Shown here in pieces: positions 50,326 to 61,997 of a stretch of 64,000 nt of DNA (its first letter is position 1; each line of letters starts with the position of its first letter). The stretch is taken from assembly GCF_001949145.1 (NCBI RefSeq), contig NW_019091412.1:312001-376000 (forward strand), given 5' to 3'. This DNA comes from Acanthaster planci (lineage: Eukaryota > Echinodermata > Asteroidea > Valvatida > Acanthasteridae). Both the position numbers and the translations under genes were made by a program. Under the pieces are notes generated by a model that saw only the letters and a program-made list of their open reading frames with translations, searched no databases and was not told the origin of the DNA.

Positions 50326-53042
50326 TCAGACGCAGATGTAGCCGAGCTGTAACGCTAGACACGTCTGTCCTACCCCGCAGGTGGCTTCGTCGCAAGGACT
50401 AGCATCGGTGATAGCTGAAAAAAAGTATGACAGAATCAGTTGTCAGCTTTGTTTTTTGCCCGATTACAAAAACCATGAAATTATGTGGAGGGTCATGATG
50501 CTCACGCGGACTTACAGCTTGGGCACCATGTACGTTTACACGCCCAATTAAGAACTACATATTTGTACTACTCGGGAAAATGTGCGTAAATACCGAGAAT
50601 ATGGGACAAGCCTTAATTTGAATAAGGGTCATTCGGGAAGAAGGCAGGCACAAAGTGCAAACTCCTGAAAACGCTGTTGCAGTTGGACAGCAACTTGTCG
50701 AACAGCCAATGGGAACCAGTTGCAGGAGGAATGGACTTGCACAAGCGAAAGGTGTCGGTGCATAATTAACTGTGAATTACGTAATGTGTAAATAATCGGT
50801 GGCCCCTGATATCTTATCCTGGACAAGCATGACAGAGGACAATCTCATTCAATGGTTTATCCAAAGTGTTACAACTGAGTTCGGATGCCCCATTTTCAAG
50901 ACAATGTTGTTCAGTCATGCATGACAGGATGGACACCATCAAGGTATCATTAGAAAGAATACTACTTCTACTTTTCGGAGATCCTTATACATTATAATCA
51001 TATCTCACGGTTTGGGCATATTAACCCCTTTCCTCGGGGTTTGGTTTTTTTTGGATACCCCGAATTTTTGTATAAATTCTGATCACAGTGCTACGCAGCC
51101 TTCTCATTTTTCTCTGTACATCTGTTATGGTTAAAATTGGACCCCATTCTTGGGAAATAGCACTAAAATGATTGGAATTCGCACCAATCGTTTTCTAACA
51201 AAACACTGCCCAGAGTATGTTATCCTGCTTAATTTAGTCCAATAGGTTTGGGTTTCTCCCACTTGGGAGGGGGGGAGCTCCATGAAAACATTGACAGCTG
51301 CTTCCATGAAAGGCATTGTTGGCAAGATCCTTCTGTACTTCATGGAAACCCCGGACAAGGAAGCTTTGGCGCTCTAGCTGAGAGTATTACAGTCATGATG
51401 GTTTGAATGTGCAACGTAACGACTTTGTGGGGGTCCATGCCGCAGGCCTCAGCTGCCCTTGTACTCGAATCGAGTCAAGTTCAAAATCAACCCAGTCCAT
51501 GCAAAGTCAGAACAAAGTTTAATCAAAATCTTGTCATCGTTCGTCGACGTCATGCCTGTCAACGTCACCGTCGTTTTCTCCTTTCTTCGCTGTGACCTGT
51601 CTCCATTATTCTCCATCTGTTTGCCATCAAATTATTCGTTAAACTCACACTCGCAAAAGACGCCGGTATATCCCGTTGCGCAGGTGCAGAGGGCGCCCCC
51701 TTGGTATTCCTGACAATAGCCTGTATTCTGGCACGGGTTGGGATGACACGGGCCTGCCGGGGAAACGGCTTCTGTTATTAATCGTTTCCTCTACAGCTAA
51801 AAGAAAGAGGATGCAGGCTAATTATAATTTGGCGACAAGACGACAACATTAAGCTTTATTCTTTATCGCAGCATGACGGACGTTCCTTGCTCGGAAGTGG
51901 CTCATTACGAAACACACGTTTTAAGCACTTTTTTGCCCTCAGTTTAGAAACATGTTCAAACACCAAACGTTTAGAGCAAACAATAGCTATAATGTTTATG
52001 AATTAAACATTTATGTTTAGGAATTGGGTATATAATGTTTAGCTGTAATCGTAACATGTTACAGAATGATAGCAAGATAGTGATCAATGAGTTTAGAGTG
52101 TACCTTGAATACCACCTCGTCCCCATTCCTCATAATTCTAGGCCCACTTCGTGTAATATTTCGACCCGAATGTTATTGTCCTATGTCACTTGGCTCGATC
52201 CTGTAGATCTCACATGCCTGGCCTCAAAAAAGCGTACGTGCCGTATCATGCAATTTTTTTCAATAACTTTGGAGGCACAATCAAACTCATCGTTGACATT
52301 TACATATTTCGAACACTTGAGAAAATGTGTGAAATTATTTTTATAAATAGCTTTGTGTCAACAAGCGAAATCTTTGTCATGAAGAGATCTGTAGTTCTTA
52401 CTGTTTGTTTGTGCCAAGACTGGCAGATGACAACGGTTACCCATAAACCCAGTCCCGAGGCAATTGCAGTACGGAGTCGAGCGGTAGAGGTAGCAGAAAC
52501 CGTGCACACAGTTCTCCGTTGGACTGTTTTCCAGACAAATGCACAGGTTACACGCAACTATAGTCGTTTGGGTGAGCAGAGAAGAAGAGAACTTGGTTTA
52601 TTTGATCAAGAAGGATTGACTTCAAAATGTAGACAGGGAGATTATACCTGACATGTTGTCATTTGAAGGAATTTAAAACACCACTATGGAAATGGTGACA
52701 CCATATTTCCTTAAGGTGACGATTCTTTTACGGATGAACAAATTGGACAATAAATTTCAGGGAGAAAAATCGCCGATTTGCCCCCCCCACCAAAATGCTG
52801 ATATATTACTTTGTTCCGTACGCAGGGTTTGCATCCAATGTGCAATTTACATTTCGACGAAGAACGACTGAGGCTTACTGTAACACGAACTCAGACATCG
52901 TGAAGATTTTTGTGATAGCGTCCCTTGAAAATGATTTGAAACTATGACGACTGCGTCATCGATTTGACCCACCTCCTTCGGTTCGAGTCCACAGTGTGGC
53001 TGCCACATAGAGAATGATAACGAGTTGAGTTGAAGTCATCAT
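50326..53042 (-). CDS. Small secreted EGF protein, array member 2
   Basis: Four exons (53,042-52,973; 52,557-52,402; 51,753-51,649; 50,414-50,326) join in phase 1 throughout to 139 residues. Exon 1 is a signal peptide (MMTSTQLVIILYVAATLWTR). Exon 2 is an eight-Cys EGF variant: ACNLCIC, then NC-VHGF-C, YC-N-C and GNRC, where C-x2-C-x-C precedes the usual EGF pattern. Exon 3 is a regular six-Cys EGF (PCHPNPCQNTGYC, then LCTC and GVFC). Exon 4 is a truncated EGF-like tail (SPCDEATCGVGQTC, then LALQLGYICV and stop). An acceptor at 53,087 and a donor at 53,299 imply a non-coding first exon ending at 53,300. No transmembrane segment is present. It is a paralogue of the genes on either side; receptor and function are unknown. 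Confidence 0.82.
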
Positions 53043-53299
53043 TACGCCAAAAGACCGATTGCTGTCTGAACCCTCCAGTGAGAATTCTGCAAGAAAATCA
53101 AGGGACAATTTTACTCATCTTTATAGGATACAAACTGACAGAGTAACTGTACCCCTATCGGCGGGGGTTTGGGCAGCACGAACGCATCAGGTTTTAGTCA
53201 ACATAGTTTTTACTGAGTCAGTTGACCATCCAGCTGTAATTGTGCTTATTTTACGGCTTTATAATGTCCCATGTTAAAAGTTAAAAAAAAAGAACTTAC

Positions 53300-53390
53300 T
53301 GTTAACTGTACAGCTCAGGTTGTAGACAGAAGGTGAGTGACATTCCAATGCTCTGAGGCTGAAATGGGTCATATGGTTTTGCGTTCGAAA
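53300..53390 (-). other. Probable 5' untranslated exon of EGF gene 2
   Basis: A strong donor on the minus strand (GTTAACA|GTAAGTTC) ends here and faces the strong acceptor TTTTCTTGCAG at 53,087-53,097, 45 bases before the gene 2 ATG. Gene 1 has the same arrangement. The exon's upstream limit is not determined; the end given is only indicative. One frame through it is Cys-containing but is most likely untranslated. Confidence 0.4.
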
Positions 53391-55609
53391 ATTTCTGATC
53401 CGATTTCATAATTATTTTACAAGCATGTCACTGTTTGTTCTCTCTGTTTCCACCCTTTTTGTCCTTCAAATGCCGTATGTGCCGCTTCAAAAATCCACTT
53501 CCACGATGAAGAGCTCTCCGCCCATATACCTTATGCCGACAGCTCAACAGGACTCAAGCACTGATGTTGTTCAGTTAGCACCCAGGTTTGCTCTAAAGAG
53601 ACACGCCCCTTGTTTATGCACATATCACTGAAAGCAGCTTACTCTGTAATGCTGAGTTACTTCTCTTCAGAGAGCTGTCAATGCTACAGTGTTCAATATC
53701 TGCCATCGTGGATCTCGCATTTTACGTGTGTGTACGATGACACTCTCAAATTTTAGAAGGATGCGTGCACTGACTGACCTTCCTGACATCAGTATTACTG
53801 TTGCTTTAGCAGTCGACGCGAGATCTGTGGGGCAAGGTATGAGATGCGAATTCCGCGGGTGTGGGTACATGTGTGTGTGTGGGGGGGGGAGATCCGAAGT
53901 GGCAGACGAAGAACAGTGCCGTACAATATCGCTCTCACCTGACCCACTTCTGTGGCAACAGACATGGCCCACTTGGACAGCAACATGGCAAAATGAAGTC
54001 AAGATTTTAATCCATGGAACTAGCCTACGGTATCATCCTTGTATGTCCAAAACCGCACAGCATTTTGTCTTGCCATTTCTTCATAATTGACGACTGGGTA
54101 TGCGATCATCACCCGTGAAATAATGCTTGCAAATTATCGCACAGATAGTGAACTGCAATTAGTTTTTTTAAACAATTCAACCCAAGAAACCTTCCTTCCA
54201 ACAAAACCTACTTCTTACCCTTAATGGACAAATACTTCATATCATGTTAAAAAGGTTTAGTGAAATTGAAATCAATAACACAGTCAGAACAGATTGGGCA
54301 GTCAACGCAATATTTAACTCAGTACACCTTTTTAATTCTTTAGAAACGCAAAGTGACAAAAAACAATCATTTGCCGTGTGTAAGAGCCCAGGAAATGGGT
54401 TGAAGTTCATATTTAGGGGGAACTGTCAGCCGTATCATACAAAGAGTTTTACGAAATTTGCCATAAGAGGGCGCTCTGCTCGAATGATAGATAGAGCCTG
54501 CTTCCCACAGGATTATTGCGCAGAAAATGTAACAGGAAATCATTATGCATGGATAGCAGCAAACATTGAGAATTATCTTAGTCATTTGGGACCATTTCAG
54601 GGAGAATTTCGTCTCCTTTGTGTTCTGGTGACATGACGAGAATTTAGCAGAAGAATTTCAATGGCCCAGCATACAAAAGCAAGGAGTAGAGGCTACTCTA
54701 TTATTTCTTAGCAAAATTGTTTCATTCCCACTAGGCCTACACACATCAGCTCAAAAAACCTAAAGTAACAGTCCGAAAGTATTTGAAAACAAACACTGAC
54801 TCAGTTGAAACTGATGTGCAAGTATTTTCTATGACAGTTTCCATAAATCATTGCTTTTAGGTATAGTATAGGCGAAATGTTCATTTTAACAACCGGTGTT
54901 ACATGCATATTAAAGTCTGAAAATCCGTAGTCATCTTGTTTATCCTTGCTTTCAGTTGTCTATGCTTGATGGCAACCACCTTCAGTCTGCAAATAGAAGA
55001 CAACCAATCCATATGTTAGCATTGAAGGAAACTATTTATCGTCGATGCTTGATTGATGAGATTGATGATGAGTTTACGAAAACTCGCTTGGTAGAAATCA
55101 CAATTAATAATTCACTTTCACAGACTTTTATCATGGGAGACTCATCGTGGAAGTGAAGAGAAGGCTGAACGAATTGATCAGAAATGATTAATTGCCTCGA
55201 CTCCTCACACTGTGGATCGATTATTTTTCAGGCTCTACTTTTGGGCATTTCACTCTCCCCAGTTATACCCCCAGAAAACAGTCAAAGACACGCCCATGGT
55301 GGTCACTGTTTTAGTCATACTTGACAGTCGGTACAGTGTCCCCGAGAAAAAGAAAGAAAACATAACAAATGAATTGTAGAATTTTCGAATTTCCAGGTTT
55401 TCCAACCAAACGATCCTCTAAGGCGTATAAGTTTCTGCTAAATATTCACTGCTTGAATGGGAAAGATGTCAGAGGATGAAATTTTAAAGGGATGAAAATG
55501 AGCGACCTCTATGGGAAAAGAATTAAATTTTGAATGAGGAGACAAAAATGTGTCTTTAAAGACATCGGCACATTGGTTTTGTCTCGGACTCACCATTTCA
55601 TTTCATTCT
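53391..55609. other. Spacer between EGF genes 2 and 1
   Basis: No gene is supported. A GT-rich run followed by a G run lies at about 53,868-53,889. Frames in 53,667-54,090 on both strands have no domain or complete exon. Confidence 0.5.
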
Positions 55610-58299
55610 TTAACTGCAGTAGTAACCTGTTTGTATTGAGATGCATGTCTGCATTGGGCATGGATCTCTACCCAGGTCTTCAGCGGCAACCTGACAAGGA
55701 GTGAGGTTGGTCACGTCTGTGTGGAGCAAGGTTGTAAGGTGGGAAAGTAAAATATGGGCAGGTGTTCGATAGGTTTATAACTGTCGCCGGACTTTTTGCC
55801 TGTTAAATCCTTTCCTCATTTCTATTTGGCTGTGTTTATTGATTCAGATGAACATTCTACATGTGCTTGTGCAAACACAATCAATAAGTCAGTCCGTCGG
55901 TCGGTCGGTCGGTCAGGAAGGCTTGCAGTCAGTCAGGCACTCAATAAATCGATTGATTGATCCATCGCCACCGATTAGTTATTTGATCACTCCTTCGTTG
56001 AATTATTCGATCAGTTTGATATCATAATATTCCTGGGATATGGCAGGGTGTCTACATACCTTGGCAGGTGATGCCTCTGCGACCAGATACGCAGGTACAC
56101 GTGAAGCTATTACCGAAGGCGTTGCAATACCCGCTATGCTGACATGGGTTTGGGTCACAGGGATCTTGAAAAAAAGACGTAGTAATACCAGATTTTAATC
56201 CTTCACAAAGAAAGTAAGTACTGATAAAACCCCCAAAAGAGATCTAATGTCATCGAGAAGAATTTGTCATTTAGGACATGAAAAAATTTCGTTTTGTTGT
56301 GTTGTTTACTTGTTTGTATGTTTTCTATCATTGTCCCTGTTATTTTGACAATGCCCATAAATTTGAGACAGGTAGTGAGGAACAGATATTAAGTTTGCAC
56401 GCTGAGTGAGTCAAAAAAACGGCAAAACCTCATTGGAATTTACCACTTTTTTTTAGTGAGATTTAAAATTTAATTGTTAAGAATAACAATTTTTCATATC
56501 TGTGAAAAGACGGGCACATGTTTACGATTATTTATATTATAAGATGTGTTAAAATCGATTCATGTTTGGCAGGTCCACTTCTTCACAGGTCTTTGCATAA
56601 CATGGAATTGCTTGTTTGTCATTCCATCCCATGATGCACTGCTAACTTCATTCAAAGTTTTTTGCCAAAGGGTATTGCTTTTTTCATTGGCCGACGGTTA
56701 TGTTCTGTGCTCTCACGCGCGTGAATTCGAAATTGAACTAAATTAAATTGCAAATTGATGAGTACGATATCAAACTCTGACATTTTGTATAAGAGAGTTA
56801 AAGGCAGATGTGATTATTAGAAAAAGCTCACATGATAATAAATACGTAAATAGGAAAATCGCATGATGCAGTGAAAACATGAGAAATGCTACGACTAAGC
56901 CAAAATCAACGCCAAATGGGTTTGTTTGATATGGTTTAACATTAACATTTCTGCTTCACAACACTGAAGCTTTTTGTTAATGGCGATAGTCAGGCTATAT
57001 AAAGTTATAGTGAGTATCTTAGCTCCTCCGCGCATGGGTGGATCCACGTGACTCAAGCATAAGGGCTTATGGTCCAAAGTTCATGGTCTTAATGAAATTG
57101 CAACATATTATATTCATTTCTGTCTTCAACTTCTACAGCTAATGCTAGAATTAAACAACAGATGTTGTATTATAGATATCTTATGCCACTTCAGTTTACA
57201 ATTTGGCTTTATATTCAAGATTGTGTTTCACGTGAACCAAGCAAGGTCACTATACCAGCACCAATGTTGAAAATAATAAGATGGTAACCCCAAGAAGGGG
57301 TTTTTAATGTGTTTTTATATAGCCTCCCCACGCAGTGAGAGAAAGGGAAGAGTTCCTTAAGAAATAAGGCGCAGAAACATTATATAAAATATCTAATTCT
57401 GAAGAATGAAAATTCAATCCCTCCGATTAAAACTAAGGACAAGGGGAAATCAAGTGAAATTTGATTTGAATAATTCGAGATTGTACGGAACAATTGTACG
57501 GAAGCATAGGTGATCAGACTCAACCAATCACCTGAACTAAAACCTCGCACCCATGTACAGGTTCGACCAGCCCTGTTTTACTTACCACTCACGACTGGTC
57601 TATTTGGATCCACCACGTCGCAGTACGTTCCAGTGTAGCCCGTGTCACAGAAACAGAACGCTGTGCCACGAATGACAGCGCAGGTACCGTGGTTGCAGTC
57701 GAGGCAAAGACAGTTATCACATGACCCCGCGGCTAGTTGGTACATGAAAAAAAAGTGATATCATAGACACTGAGAAAAGGGTTTGTTTAATGTGAAAAAG
57801 AAATAGACGGAATTTCCGGGACCTGTCGAGGCACTTGTACTGGGTGGAAATATATTTTTTACATACAGAAACCGTGGCGTATCCCAAGCAATTCTTAACC
57901 ATTCAGTATTGTTACTGGCTCGGTGGAAAGCAATGGGCTTGACTGCTAACAAGGAAGTTCAGCAGGTTTTCAGAAATATGGCGGAGGATAGGTCGATGTT
58001 CTATCCTCTTCTTTCCTCGCCAAGGAAAGAGTTTGACGAAGAAGTATCAAGCGTTATGACATTGAAGAATTGGCCTTTATTTTATATAATAAAAACAGCA
58101 AAGTCTCTAGTTTACGACGTAAAGGACAAAGACCTTGGACTACAGTCTTAAATTTGGCATCAGTGCCAAAATCTTGGGGATTTCAGAGCCTCTTGAGTGG
58201 GAAAATAAGCCGTGTTACGTCACAAGATGGCCCGAACCCGAAGTACTCACTGCTTTCACGGATAGCCACGACCAATAAAATTGCCACGAGAATCTTCAT
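55610..58299 (-). CDS. Small secreted EGF protein, array member 1
   Basis: Four exons (58,299-58,251; 57,732-57,586; 56,164-56,060; 55,677-55,610) join in phase 1 to 122 residues. Exon 1 is a signal peptide (MKILVAILLVVAIRES). Exon 2 is an eight-Cys EGF variant (SCDNCLCLDCNHGTC, then FCFC and GTYC) with the same C-x2-C-x-C prefix as gene 2. Exon 3 is a six-Cys EGF (PCDPNPCQHSGYC, then TCTC and GITC). Exon 4 is the truncated tail DPCPMQTCISIQTGYYCS, with only three Cys because the segment holding the second is missing; an unpaired Cys could allow disulfide dimerisation. The ATG exon begins at 58,323 after a good acceptor (GGTTCTTGCAG), and a donor at 58,436 ends a non-coding first exon. The protein is extracellular; its role is unknown. 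Confidence 0.82.
55892..55915 (+). repeat. GTCG tetranucleotide microsatellite
   Basis: About six GTCG/GTCC units in a row lie within the last intron of EGF gene 1. Confidence 0.85.
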
Positions 58300-58436
58300 G
58301 TTGAAGTTTGTACCGACACCGACCTGCAAGAACCAAAAAACAGAAATCTCCTTGTTGTCTTTTTCCAACATTTCAACAAATTCAAGGAATAGTAGTCCTG
58401 TGTTCATGTCAGTGATTAACATAAAGGTAAACTTAC

Positions 58437-58480
58437 CAGTAACTGCGTTTCACGTTTCTTGAACTGCTCTCGTCTACGAT
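58437..58480 (-). other. Probable 5' untranslated exon of EGF gene 1
   Basis: The donor AGTTACTG|GTAAGTTTAC is a near-perfect consensus and pairs with the acceptor at 58,324. The intron of about 110 bases is short. The exon's upstream end is undetermined; a CCAAT motif (GACCAATCAGAG on the plus strand near 58,760) may be part of the promoter. Confidence 0.45.
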
Positions 58481-59757
58481 CTTCGTTTTACCCCCGACTA
58501 GTGGGACAAAAATTACCCTTTTATTGATCAAAAACCGGAAACGAGCATGCGTGACATGCTGGACTTGAACCCTTGAGAGTGCTCTTGACACATTTCCGGA
58601 GGTTTCCTTCATTGGCAACCTTGATGCGCAGTTAATTAGTACATTGGCTCTTGAAAGTTTAGTTGACCAATAGACAGGTACGATAATTACGCAGAATGTG
58701 GATGACCAATTACGTTGGCCGTTATTTGCACGGACGGCGCAGGGACCTCCTTTAGCACTGACCAATCAGAGGCGGGCTTTTATGCTACTTCCAGTACTTT
58801 CTCTCAAGGCTGCTTCCTGCACTTTATTGTGATTACGAAATGCCAAAACAATATTGTCATTACTACAGAAGCGTACAAGGGTCATGATTAAGTTTTTGTT
58901 TCTGTTCTGTTTTGCTTTTAATTCAAAATGTTACATGTATCTCGCCGCGGTGAGATATTACAGCCTATCCTCACCACACCAGTAACTCTCTCACTGCGGC
59001 GTCAGATGACGTCAGAGCCACTTTGTGACAGATGCAAGTGATTTCTAAGCAAACTGGTTTCCAATTCCGATTTTTCTTGTCATTTCCAATGTGAATCCTT
59101 TTGTCAACAAGTGATTAGATGGTCCAATTTAAAACCAACTCATTCCAAACCTTCAGTCAAGTTATGCTTTGCGCATAACAAAGTTATTTTCAATATTGTT
59201 ACTTTCAACTTGACATAATTATGAAGAGTCTAGCGTTTTTGAGTCGTCAGTTTCAAACCTGCGAGCAGCACTGCAAGACAGTTACAGAGAATACGATCTG
59301 TTACAGAAAAAAGGTCGTAAAGTTAAGTTTATTTTTTTCCCCATTCTTGGCTATGTTTAGACTGGAAGACTCGAAGTATATCTTTTCCTCTCAACGAAAA
59401 TATGTCTGAATCAGTGGCGTAGGAGGGGGCACCTCCCATGGACAGTTTGAAACTTTACAAATCTGTGAGCAAGCCAAAGTGCAAAGGCTTTCCGTGACCC
59501 TCTAAAAAAAAAGTAGCCTTGCCCGTTTCCCCTGGAAATGTGACGCCACTATTAAATCTGAACGTTAAAGGTTTGCAAACAAATTTGACTTTTCTATAAC
59601 GGTGTTTATTTGTCACTAGTCTTCGACCTTTTATTGTCTAATACCTTGACATTCACGTCGACTTTTACCACGCTTTCCGCTCTCAGGACGCGTTTCCTTT
59701 ATCTCGAGTATCCTTGCCATGTTGATGTCCTTTCACTTTTCCATGCAGTGACCAGTC

Positions 59758-59767
59758 TAAATATAAG
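59758..59767 (+). promoter_or_regulatory. TATA box before the 59.9 kb exon
   Basis: TAAATATAAG lies about 135 bases before the ATG at 59,900. Transcription would start near 59,790, giving a leader of about 110 bases that is A-rich close to the ATG. Box and exon support each other. Confidence 0.4.
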
Positions 59768-59899
59768 AGCCCACTAGGATTAGGTTGACAAGTTTTAAAG
59801 CCCACTTCAGCTTGAGCGTTCATTGCGCAACATTCCAGAACCAACCAAAGAAATAAGACAGAAAACGGTTTCCGAAAGGATTGAAAAAAGACAACAAAA

Positions 59900-59963
59900 A
59901 TGCAGTCCTCTGAAACCTCAAACCTGACGCAGGTTGAAATCTGTGAATTCGAAATGATTCTGT
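59900..59963 (+). CDS. Possible first coding exon of a plus-strand gene
   Basis: ATG after an AACAAAA context opens 21 codons, MQSSETSNLTQVEICEFEMI plus L, and ends at a consensus GTAAGT donor in phase 1. A TATA box stands at the proper distance upstream. The start is acidic and polar, not a signal peptide. If the donor is not used, the frame stops two codons later (TGT AAG TGA), giving a 23-residue peptide. No later exon could be recognised before the minus-strand gene at 62 kb. Confidence 0.33.
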
Positions 59964-61997
59964 GTAAGTGACTTTGGGAGTTGTCTCTGGCCAGAGAGAT
60001 TATTGTAGCGCAGTAAGGGTGGAAAATTGAACTTTCGGTCCGGGAGTCATGGTGTCGCGAGAAGAGGGTTTGCGCCAGAGCCGTTTGTATGTATTAAAGA
60101 GGGCGAGTTCAGGCCAACTTCAGACCGAGTCTTCCTGGATAAATATATCCGTTGCTTTTCAGCACGCCCTGTAAAAACCAACGTTTGTATGGGGATCACG
60201 CTGATGCTTGCGTCAGAAGAGCGCCATCTTGAGCTGGGAAAAGCCCATTAAAAATGCAGAGCGTCTAATGTTTAAAGACGAATCGTGAATGCAGTTCATG
60301 ATAATCTGGGGGCATTTAAAAGCTGAAAAGAAAAGTGGACTTCTCGGTTGACAACTGGTCTGGAATCAACTGAGTAGGTTTTTTGGTATCACACTGTGAC
60401 CTTCCATGTTACGCTTACGAACCTATTTGATCTAATTCAAACAAGAATGACACAGGCCGCTTTTTGTCAAAACCGGATATTGTCCTATCCAGCAACAAGA
60501 AGGCCTCGACTTTGTGGTCACATAGGACTTCCTTTATTTAACAGATAGAAAAAGGGCAAAGCCTCCTTAATGTAGGCCTGTGAAACTATCGAGTACGTCA
60601 AATCATTCAACAAAGAAAATTCCTTCATTTTTACACTTGATTCGAGAAATTGCATAATCAGGTTAACGAATCTCTTGTGACAACCACAGGATTGGTAGGT
60701 TTGATACGTTATGACAGTTCGCAAAAGATAGACAGCATTGAGGGGTGCTTCGGTGCATGTCAGAGCTGTGCACAGAGATAGTAGCGCCAACTTCAGACTT
60801 TGGAACCCAAAGGGCTGTTCATTATGTGTGCAGAACTGCATGCAGTTATTGTGTTTCTATTGGTCATGTACACTGGCGCATGATCCACCATTTTGGATCC
60901 AACAATAATTGAGACACTCATGTCGCAACTTTTTACATAAACAGCCCTGGTGCATTTGAACGATTGGAGTACAACTGCTAAAACGCTTTACTGTACTGAA
61001 GCAAAGAAATCATGGGTCATGTCCTTGATTACAAAGAAGAATTCCGTGGACTACAAGCTAGGTTTTAAGGATAAAAAAGTTTCAAAGAGCAAACCGGGTC
61101 GAGACTTGCCAGCATGATTGACTGTTTAAAATGACTTTTTATTGAAAACCTGCACACATTTTTCGCGACCATTAGAAAAGCGGTCATTACATTTTTCCCT
61201 TATTCGAGGATCATACCTAAGGAAAAGAATGTTAATTCCTATCAGCATGCACCATCACAAGGCAGTCATATCCAGAAATAAAGACTAAAGAACATTTCAT
61301 CCATTCAATTATTTTTCTTTGTAAAACCAATTTAAAAGAAACAAAACTTCCACATTATGACAATTTCATATTCCCTTTCCAAGTAAAATCATTAATGACA
61401 ATGAAGACAAACCGCAAACGTTTTGTTTCTGAAAAAAATACTTCACGCATCTTGCTTTGTGGTTAAAGTTTTAAGACAATCTTAAGTCAAAATACTCTTC
61501 ATTATTTTTTTTGTAAGATAGGGACCCACTTTTATGCAAACCATTTTTTTTCTTTGAAAGACCATTTGGTGTAGCGATCTTACAAAGCTGGTTTTAGTGG
61601 AAGAAAAACATTGGGGACATTACAGAGGATCTCAGAACCAAAATTTCCAAATTTACAGTAGAAAGATTTTAGTATTTACAGATGTATGTACAATTTTTTT
61701 TTTACAATACTTCAGTGCAAGAGAACAGATTATGTTTGTTCTATGTTAAGGATTAGCTCTACAGAAAATAAAATTTCCAAATCGAACAGACTCCTTGTTC
61801 ATTGGTGAGACCGCAGACAACGGAAGTGTGGATCGGGAAGGCTGGTAATTCGGCCTTGACGTCTTTTGGCACACCCTGGTGTTGTGCTAACAGTGTTGAG
61901 GAGTTTCGCGGAGGGAAACCAGACGACCAGGCAGCCGAGTGCATGAAGTTAGACACTGTCTCATGGAGGAGAAGGAGAGGGCTCAAACGATGCAAGA
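59964..61997. other. Non-coding stretch
   Basis: AT-rich sequence with one dispersed repeat copy (60,760-60,840) and the presumed 3' untranslated region of the minus-strand gene ending at 61,998. A minus-strand AATAAA lies at about 61,138-61,143. I see no gene. Confidence 0.5.
60760..60840 (+). repeat. Dispersed repeat, copy 2
   Basis: Same unit and orientation as 47,494-47,575, sharing TCAGAGCTGT, CTTCAGA-TTTGGAA and GGCTGTTCATTATGTGTG. No coding meaning. Confidence 0.65.

Noticed and set aside
52979-52990. Perfect B-box match GGTTCGAGTCC
   Set aside because: It lies inside the signal-peptide exon of EGF gene 2, and the flanks cannot pair as a T stem.
53300-53400. Cys-containing frame ALECHSPSVYNLSCTVN as an extra coding exon
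   Set aside because: Its phase does not fit the array genes, and its donor pairs better with the acceptor before the gene 2 start, so it is more likely 5' untranslated.
53795-54002. Minus-strand MLLSKWAMSVATEVGQ with a GTGAGA donor as a start exon
   Set aside because: The hydrophobic part is too weak for a signal peptide and no downstream exon in phase 0 was found.
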